Shown piece after piece: positions 56,001 through 64,000 of a DNA stretch of 64,000 nucleotides. Each line of letters opens with the position of its first letter. Position 1 is the first letter of the stretch. This DNA comes from Phallusia mammillata (Eukaryota; Chordata; Ascidiacea; Phlebobranchia; Ascidiidae), in the NCBI GenBank assembly GCA_003260075.1, contig QLIY01000004.1:1-64000 (forward strand). The letters run 5' to 3'. The translations under genes were made by a program, and so were the position numbers. The notes below the pieces were generated by a model that worked only from the letters and a program-made list of their open reading frames with translations, was not told the DNA's origin and made no database searches.

Positions 56001-56920
56001 TTTTAGCACAACAACTACATCAACAACGACGACGACCACAACAACAACAACAACAACGAAACCAACGACAACTACCAGGCGTACAACCACTGTTAAAGTT
56101 ATACCGTCAGCAAGAAGCCAAACATCTCTACTTCGACTGTGAGTTCAACGCTAGGTCATTTACCTGTTGTTATGGGCAACAGAGTTAAACAAAAGTATTT
56201 TAAGAATCCGTTTAAGTTAAAGCATGGCTCAAGAGGGATTGGTATAACGTTTACTGTGACTATAGAAGTAATGACAAACGTGTGTAAATCTAGCATTATT
56301 CTTACCCAAATGATTAAAGGTCTGTTATACCTTGATAGGCCTGAACAATATCTGGAAATACTGGAGTTGTTCGCGTTGCTGGAAAGCGGTGACTCAGGCA
56401 AAAACAAATCGTCGCCAAGCCACGCCCCGAAACCGCCCACTCAAACACTTCCTCAGCGGGGATCTCCCGTGACAGTGCAAGTTCAGCCGTCATCTGTGTT
56501 TGTGGAGGAAGCCCCTGTGTCACGTGGTGTTGGTAGCCCAGCAACGGGTCACGAGTTTTGCGACTATGCGGCCGACATACGACGAGAATGTGGATTTCCT
56601 GGGATTACTCCTCCTGGATGTAGGAAGAAAGGATGTTGCTGGGATCATGGAGTCCAGAACAAAACCTGGTGTTTTCACAAGTCTTCGACTCTGGTGTCTC
56701 CACCTTTGCCAGAAGATAACCCCTTGACTCGCGAAAACGTAGTCACATCAGAGTTAAACGAAGGTAAGTGAAATAGTAAATGTTTGCACATCTGAGTTTA
56801 GGACACGGCTGTGTACGGTTCCAATTTCAACTTTTGGTTTTGAATAACATCTGTACAAATGTTAGAGTCCACTCAACCATTACTTTTGAGTCCAAAAAAT
56901 ATGAAAAAACCTTTCGCATA

Positions 56921-56964
<44 letters not shown>

Positions 56965-59900
56965 ATGAAACAACAATTCTAAGCCTGCCTTAACTCACAG
57001 AAAACGAAAACGACCCCGCAAGACGAAACACAGACAACAGCTTTTCAGAGGACGAGCTTTTGGTTCCACCGTTGCCACAAGATTCCCTAATTCCATCTGA
57101 AACCAACGTTCCTGTCAACGATTCAAGTTTTCGGGCAATGGTTGAGCAAGAAATTTCCGGACTGGGATCATATACAGACTGGGATTCATCAGATACAGAC
57201 AACATTACAACTTTAATCCCAGACTCATCTGAAATCCCAGATTCATCCACCACTACCACTACTATGGAAGAAACTGAACCGTTGTGGCTACAACAGCTTG
57301 TCCTAGAGGCTGCTACAGCACCCACGGAAAGCTCAACAACAACAGTCACTGCAACGCAGACCACTACAACAACTCCTACTACAACTTCCACGACCACAGT
57401 AAGTATTATCAATTCTTTGTCTTGCATGCTAGTCAGCTGTTTAAGTTCCATATGCGAAGTTGTTTCTATGTCAGGTAAGGTGTCGTCGTTTGGAAACCTT
57501 AGTTAATCTAATACCTTAGCATTGGTTTTAACAACAACATTTATAAAAGCAATATGCAAACTTTATATGCAATGGATCTAGCAGACGTGCAAAGCGAGAT
57601 AGTTGTTATCTTCTGTTTGCAACACTTATGCTACTCATCACCGGATAACTGTCTGACATTTCTTTAGGATTCGGACATATTGCCTCCATTTCCCGACAAC
57701 CATTCGCCATTCAATACGCAAAACGAAATTGACCAAGGTCGTCTACTTTTATTGGGTAAGGATTTCACAAAACGCCTAAACACACCACTTATGGTCTAAG
57801 TGAAAGTTGTGTAACAGCTGATTTGATTATCTGTTTTTCGCTGCAGCGAGTTGTCTTAAAGAGTTAAACGTGATCCAACAAAACAAGAAAGTCAACATTT
57901 GGTGTTGAGTGGTACACCTGTGCTGCTTGACATTTATTGTTTGTATTCTTTTAACATTTGAAACTTACTGTCCATTATTGCCGCAGGAACAAATAAAATG
58001 CCCTACAGTACTAGTCAGTTTACAGCACTCTTGTACTTTAAGTACTAAAGGAGAATTTGAAGTAAATCGCTGTTATTTGCAGGAGCTCCACCACAACCGG
58101 CTCCAACACCAAAGCCAACACTACCTATCGGACCTGGTCAGTCTGCCATCAGAGATTTGGCTGTTTTACTCAAACTTATCGGGGATTTGCAGCAAAAGCA
58201 GAGACAGCAAGTAACGTCGAGATGTAAACTTGACGAACAAGGTTAGAAAACACTATTATCAAATTTCTCTCGTGGTGGGTATCAAACACCACTGGAATCA
58301 AGAAACATAGTTTAACAATTTTAGGAACAAAGGTTACACACAAGAACGCTTCTTTTGTGGCTAATTTTGTAGTACTTTTTAGACTTGATTTTATCCTGCA
58401 GCGTTATGCCTCTGGGGTATTGGATTTTTTTACATTCTGTACCCAAAATCTATTTTAAGTGCGTGCAATCTCGCGACACGTGCTGCTATTTTCAAGCATT
58501 TTAATTTCACAACTCTCTACTCGTTCGTGACGACGCACCTTAGCAAAATACTCTATTCAATACCAGGTGGCTTGGCAGGCACAAGCCTTTTCTCCCAAAA
58601 CCCATAAACCTAATCTTAATATTTACCTGACGCAGCAATGCTATGAAACAAATGTTTACCCCACATCAAACTGTGTGTGATTCGACGCATAACCATAACA
58701 CTAGGCGAGAGGCACTGTGATAATCATATTTGAAAATTGGACAAACAACTCGGGTACCCAATGCATGAAATCGCGTACAACCTTGAATCAACCTATTGCA
58801 TCAGAGTTCAACTGCAGGCAATGCGTATATTTTGATGCTTATCACGCACGTAGGGGGAACTGCCTAAGGTACGTTATCTTGTTGACTGCACAGCATGCAG
58901 TATCAGTACCTTATCAGTTGTCAAAAGTCGTATCGTTGTGGGTGCTTTGCAATTTGATCCTCCAATGCACTGCGTTGCATGACGCAAATTATAGGGTCGG
59001 CGAGAACGTTTGTCGTATGACTGACATCCACAGAAATGGCAATGCCTTGGGTTTTAAAATGCGAGTTGTTGTTGACAATGCAACGTCAAAACTCTTATGT
59101 TTGTTTTTTTGCTTATGATCAACAATTTTGCAGTCAAACAGTTTGAACAGAAAGTTCACATACAAACATGTTTACAGGTTAGACAGGCAAATGCCATATC
59201 GCAGAGTTCAACCTGGGTTATGTCTGTGGTACGTTTTTTTTTGTCGGGTACATAGCACGGTTGCATTTAAACTCTTCGCCTCGGTGTGCGGCCATTACAT
59301 TCCGATGTACAAAAGCAAAGAGTTTAAGACGACACATGTGGTATATAATCCAACTGCTCTTGTCTTGAGCGCAACATATAACAGAAAAATATCACTATAG
59401 TTTACTGTGTAGAGTGCCACAATGCGAAAACTTGATGCAACTCCAATAGCATCAACCTGTGCCTCACTTAATAGAACTAATAAAACCAACGTTTGGTTTC
59501 AGACTCTTGTTGCCGTGCGGACCCATATGCCCCTTGCTGCGAATTTACTCTTCGAAGAAGTCTTACACATAGAGCTGCACCATTACCCCGAATTGTTGGT
59601 GGAGGTCCGGCTGGACAACTCCGTTATTCTGTCGCCTACTTGGCCCGTGGAGTTTACCAGGACCAGTTTTGTGGTGGGACCCTCATTGATAGCCAGTGGG
59701 TCTTGACTGCTGCCCATTGCGTGCTCGAGTATTGTAATACTAACCTCAGGTAAGATTACAGCAAAAGGTTTGAAGTGTGGAGAACAGAATAATACAATCA
59801 AATGATGCAAAGGGAAAGTTTCTCTTGAATTTGCGATTTGTTGTACACTAGGTACAGGGGCTTGCTGTGAATAGACTCACTAAAAAAATTAAAGAAGATT

Positions 59901-62900
59901 TGACGGTGTAATTTTCAGCCTGGGTTCTGAAGTTCTATGTCTGACCGGTAATACTCTAGATTTAGGGAGCAAATTGCAAGCAAACTACAGTTCAATCTAC
60001 CACTTTGGACTTTAATATGCGATCATTTATCTGTTTTGATGGAATCTAATGCATCTTTTTACAGGTCCCGAGAGTTGGTGGTTATTCTGGGAAAGTACCG
60101 AAAATCAGCGCTATACCGTGACGTGGGTCAACAGGAGATTGGCGTAAGTCACGTGATTTGCCATCACAACCACTGCAAGTCGTCGCCTGATCGACCACGA
60201 CAGAACGATATGGCCCTGATCAGGCTTCAAAAGTAAGTCAAAATTAATACATGTAGCATTGAAGTAGGATTGTGTGTCACAGGGAATTTTTTGAGATTTT
60301 TGCAAATAGATTCAATCGACCTAGTGCTTTTTCCAAGGCTATAAACACAGGCTTTGCAGCAGCGCTGTATGTAGTAGACGCAGTGAAGTTTGTTATTGGG
60401 CCAATTTTTGCAGGCTACAGCCGGGTAAAGTTGTTTACGGCACTTGAAGCAGCCTTACGAATCTTGCCTGAGAATGATATGTGCAATTTTTGTGGTTAAA
60501 ACCTAATTTGGCAGCACTAATTACCACTTATAGTTCAACCATTCCCAAAATAGCCGCGCTGTTACCGTCCCTCATGCCCATACCTCACCTGAAAGCCTAT
60601 TTTACACTTCGAAAAATGTAGTATTTATATCTGTAGACATAGTAATTACGGCGGTTGTTTTCATTCCATAATAACCACCCCAAAGACATTGACATAATGC
60701 AAGGTCAATTTAAATTTTTACGGTGTTTTCCGAGACCAATTGCCATGGTTGTAGTTATTTGTAGTCCCTAATAGGTTTATTTTGAAGCCGATTTACAAAG
60801 TTATTAGCTGCGTTTTTCAACACAAAGCACTGTTGTACATCATGGCTAGATTTAAGATCAAACAAACATTGTTTTAAACCGTCTTCAACTCTCCAAACAA
60901 CCATACACCATTACCTTAAAATTTTGAAGTAATCTTTAACCAGTCATTGGTATGGATCGAAATCAACCATAATCTATTATATCCATAAATATTTAACAAA
61001 CCTAATTTTTACATTTGCGCAGACCAGCGGCTTCTACAATATATGTTTCTCCCGCGTCAATTCCAGCGTTAAATGAATCGCCAGATCCAAACCGAAATTG
61101 CATTATGCTTGGATGGGGGTCTACGGAAGGTAAGAGATATAGTTTAAAGCATTTAGACCACCAACAGTGAAACCTAATTAGTATTAAGTTTATGGCGCCG
61201 CCCTTAAACCAACCAGCAATTTCTGACTAAAATGTATTTAGTCTTTGAACCTCTTGAAAAGGTCAAATTGGTTTGAAGCACATAAGTTGGTATTACCAGT
61301 AGTTTCAGCCCAAGCCAAGTGGTGAATTATCATTTTTAAGAAGTTTTGGCTTAAAAATCTTAAGCAGAGTCGTTGGAAATCACCAGAAATTTGCAGTCCG
61401 GCGCGAGCTGACAAGTGCTTTAATTTGACTCGTGAATGGAATAATTCCTTACCACTCAAAGTTATTGATGTTAAATCGTAGAGCAGTTCAGGTTTTGAAA
61501 ATTTAGGAACTGTACGATCTTTACTTCAAGGTGGCGTTCATTCTGTTTCAAAGGCGAATTTCAAATGCGACTATATTTGACAATTGATTAAATGTGTAGT
61601 TGTATTGCGAAACCTACATATTTTACAACCTGGACCAACCAATGGTTCTGTTTGGGAACATGACTTAACCTGACAAATCAACAAATGTTTTTACCATACT
61701 TTAACATTATGTTATCACTTAGCAGTTAGTTGGAAGTGACTCAACGTTCTCAGCAACCAATCAACAGTACAATTACAACCATGACTGTAACTTTTAATTG
61801 CTCCATCGCCAACGATTAATTCCGTGTACTCGTTTCCTTTATCGGCTAGAGAAGTGTCAAGACGTGGCTTACCTTGTATAGTGGTGACCATACGAGAACA
61901 AACTACAAAATTATATATTGACCAGATAGATTTAGTGTGTGATTTTGGTCTACAAGGCCGCTATGGGTAAACGTGTGCATACAAACACTAGTAAGAAAAA
62001 AAACTTCACACCCAAAAAAACTTAAACGTCCTATATACGTGCGAATTACTGAAGGTCAGCGAAAATTTTAATCAAACGAAATTCTAAGGACTTTAATTTG
62101 ATTTCCTGTGAAGATACAAAACGCATTTAAAGGCTGAACAATTTGCTCAGTGTTTAGCATAGTGGTTAACTCTTAGTGGTTTTAAATGGTTTATCTTTCT
62201 TGTATAGGTACCGGTTACTCAACTGTTCTGAAGCAGATTTCTGTTCCCCTTATATCTAATCAACAGTGTAATCAACCCGATTGGAGGAATTGCGTTATAA
62301 GAGCTTGTATGATGTGTGCAGGATCACTTAACAACGATCCTTGCGAGGGAGATTCAGGTATTTAATTACTATTAAAAAAAAATCGAAGCGCTTTATGAAC
62401 ACTATAGTAATATGGAAAAAACATCATTTCACTTTAAGGATCATATAATATAATTTTCCTGATCTTGGGGTGCACCATTTAAGAACCAATGGGTTAACAG
62501 TGCAACTAAACCTGAAAGTACTAAACATGAGTATGTTTTACTTTTTTTGTCACGGGGTTCGAACCCAGATTAGTTTTTCTCATGTTTGCAAATGGACCAA
62601 TTCCACGGACCTTCGCCTGCAATTGCTTGTCGGTAAAAACACAACATCTCATGTAGCAAAATAAAGTTTTAAGATGATAAGAAAATACTTAGTGTAAATA
62701 CATGAGGTAATGCCGAACGTATAAACGCATTGGGTGACTGAAAGGTCAGTAGCAAAAAAAACAGCTGCCCGCTTTGATGTCTGACAAGGTTGAAAGAATT
62801 CGTCAATGTGCATAAACCGCAATTACGGACTAATTTCACACTTCGCAAATGCCTCTTTATGGGCTCCGATCATGTTTCCACTTTGTTTTGGCAAACATGA

Positions 62901-63311
62901 CCTATTTTGCACAAATCTTTACTTTGAAATTAGCAAGTGCAACCGACTCTCAAAATACACACTGTTTGGTTGGTAGTATGTAGTTTTCCAACCTAGGACG
63001 AAAACCAACAAAGGTTTTTGTGGGTTTCTGCACTGACACAATTTGTTTGCCAACATGAAGCGTTTCGAAATGCAGATTTTAACATTGCGACAAATCGTCG
63101 ACAAAATGAGAACTATTAAGGCATCAATATTTAAATGTTTTTTAATTAAATAGGTGGCCCGCTGTTCTGTCCACGATCAAACGGTCTATATGTTCTTCAT
63201 GGCGTCTACAGCTGGGGAAGGTGTGGCACCGAAGCCAAAAAGCCGGCAGTTTACATGAGAACGTCGTATTTTGTCGATTGGATTACTAACGTAATGACAA
63301 CGATCCAATGA
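50018..63311 (+). CDS. Secreted trefoil-mucin-trypsin mosaic serine protease
   Basis: Thirteen exons join in phase: 50018-50102, 54072-54248, 55845-55890, 56007-56138, 56339-56763, 57001-57398, 57668-57755, 58083-58241, 59503-59749, 60065-60232, 61023-61129, 62208-62357, 63154-63311 (779 aa). Order of parts: signal peptide (hydrophobic core LSIFLFILQIF, about residues 12-22); trefoil domain 1 (Cys 46, 56, 66, 71, 72, 82); Thr-rich mucin-like linker (about 103-135); trefoil domain 2 (Cys 221, 231, 241, 246, 247, 258); a long acidic and Thr-rich linker; a Pro-rich segment; a Cys-rich pro-region CCRADPYAPCC; then S1 protease. Activation would be after Arg533 (PLPR|IVGG). The triad is His575 (AAHC), Asp634 (NDMAL) and Ser727 (GDSGGP). 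Asp721 at the S1 position predicts cleavage after Lys/Arg. All catalytic parts are intact. An in-frame ATG at 49961 would give a longer start if 49993 is not an acceptor. The substrate is unknown; mucus or extracellular matrix is a guess. Confidence 0.9.
50103..54071. other. Large first coding intron of the protease gene
   Basis: About 4 kb between the signal-peptide exon and the first trefoil exon. It holds the hAT-like element at 52095-52560 and otherwise no recognised exon or RNA. The open frames around 50639-51043 have no family resemblance. Confidence 0.45.
52095..52560. mobile_element. hAT-like element (CAGGGTTGCCAT ends), intact target duplication
   Basis: The ends CAGGGTTGCCAT and ATGGCAACCCTG are exact inverted repeats, and CGTATAGG flanks both sides. 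Inside, about 89 bp (52116-52204) is repeated almost exactly at 52206-52294 around a single undetermined base at 52205. Words near its right end recur at 22375-22470. Confidence 0.9.
56922..56964. repeat. Poly-C tract of 43 bases before protease exon 6
   Basis: Uninterrupted C in the intron between the exons ending 56763 and starting 57001. It ends 36 bases before the acceptor and so lies in or next to the polypyrimidine and branch region. The number of C residues is probably variable or poorly determined. Confidence 0.95.
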
Positions 63312-64000
63312 GAAAGTTAGTCCATTGCGCCACCTTGTGGTGTAAACCTTGTGACCTTTTTGTACACTAAGAGAAAGTAAACGCTTAAAAGTACAAAAGA
63401 GACAGCTCTGATTGGAACTGCACTGTGATAGGCGTAATACTTTCTTCGTTGCCCTCTATTTTTTCTTGATTTTCTGTGGTTGTTTTCCCTTGGAACTAAC
63501 ATGGTATCACACTGGTCCACATGCTAAAATTTGCCTTTAGAAAATGTGCAATTACATTATCTGCAGCCATAGATCAATCTTTGAAAGCTGCCTTACATAA
63601 CGTTGCATTAAAATGAAAGTGTACCTTCAATTTTGAAGGTATACACCAATAACGTAGCATTTAGGATTCAACACTTGTGTGATACAAACAGTATAAAGTG
63701 CCTAAGCAACGATAAAAGTCCATGTTTTTGCTTTTGTTCCTTTTATTTCTATGAACCTGTATGCTTGCCCAACCGCTTTATCATGTATCTGTACATTTTT
63801 TTGTTCTTGTGTTTTGCAATAAACTTTAAATCCTAAAACGCCCTTTTCTGAGTCTCAAAGAAAACAAGTATGGTTTAAAACATTGTCTAAAAAAACGAAG
63901 ATTATAGTGTTTGGGGTTTCAATCCTACGTAATCCAAGAATTATAAAAGATAGCCTGTATATGTAGTAACGGCAAAAAGAAGGGTAAAGTATAAAAAAAA
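63312..64000. other. 3' region of the protease gene
   Basis: AATAAA occurs at 63818-63823, about 500 bases after the stop codon, and is the best visible polyadenylation signal. No further gene is seen before the window ends. Confidence 0.5.
63818..63823 (+). terminator. Candidate polyadenylation signal AATAAA
   Basis: Canonical hexamer in T-rich sequence downstream of the protease stop codon. It is the only clear plus-strand AATAAA noticed in the final 690 bases. Confidence 0.5.

Noticed and set aside
57855..57909. Possible protease exon after CGCTGCAG at 57854
   Set aside because: It hits a stop codon quickly, has no convincing donor, and its length breaks phase. The exons at 57668-57755 and 58083-58241 join directly in phase.
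62551..62575. tRNA-like B box (GGGTTCGAACCC) in a protease intron
   Set aside because: No A box, anticodon arm or acceptor stem could be fitted on either strand. At most it is a tRNA-derived fragment.

Overview
The window looks like an animal genome, most probably an ascidian tunicate of the Ciona type. This is an inference from an Antennapedia-class Hox gene with a YPWM motif, single-copy chordate-like ciliary genes, short AT-rich introns (many 50-600 bp), tight gene spacing and many small DNA transposons. No species-diagnostic marker was seen. Five multi-exon protein genes and one tRNA gene could be rebuilt by following reading frame and intron phase across every GT-AG junction.

Layout, left to right: a tRNA-Thr(AGT) gene (minus, 1091-1163); a repeat-bearing gap with a possible promoter; a Hox6-like homeobox gene (plus, 3777-5207, 4 coding exons, 271 aa); a convergent microsomal CYP2-type cytochrome P450 (minus, 5891-10303, 9 exons, 488 aa); about 5 kb of repeats without a gene; a G-protein-coupled receptor kinase of the GRK1/7 visual type with a C-terminal prenylation box (plus, 15606-23006, 14 exons, 630 aa); MORN1 (minus, 24797-33765, 12 exons, 625 aa); CCDC39, the axonemal ruler protein (minus, 34509-46052, 22 exons, 943 aa); about 4 kb without coding sequence; and a secreted mosaic serine protease with two trefoil domains, Thr-rich mucin-like linkers and a C-terminal trypsin domain (plus, 50018-63311, 13 coding exons, 779 aa).

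MORN1 and CCDC39 lie head-to-tail 743 bp apart. CCDC39 is a ciliary protein and MORN1 is a MORN-repeat protein often grouped with ciliary proteins, so shared expression is plausible. The Hox gene sits among unrelated genes, which fits the loosened Hox clusters known in tunicates.

Between and inside the genes are more than a dozen short hAT-like non-autonomous transposons of several families. Seven keep exact 8-bp target duplications. There are also two foldback elements, a GACGTC-rich MITE, two very long poly-C tracts (56 and 43 bases) and four single-N assembly joins. The items most worth checking are the trefoil-mucin-trypsin architecture, a Thr-to-Glu change in the P450 I-helix motif, the four-exon Hox gene, and transposon sequence lying against splice acceptors.
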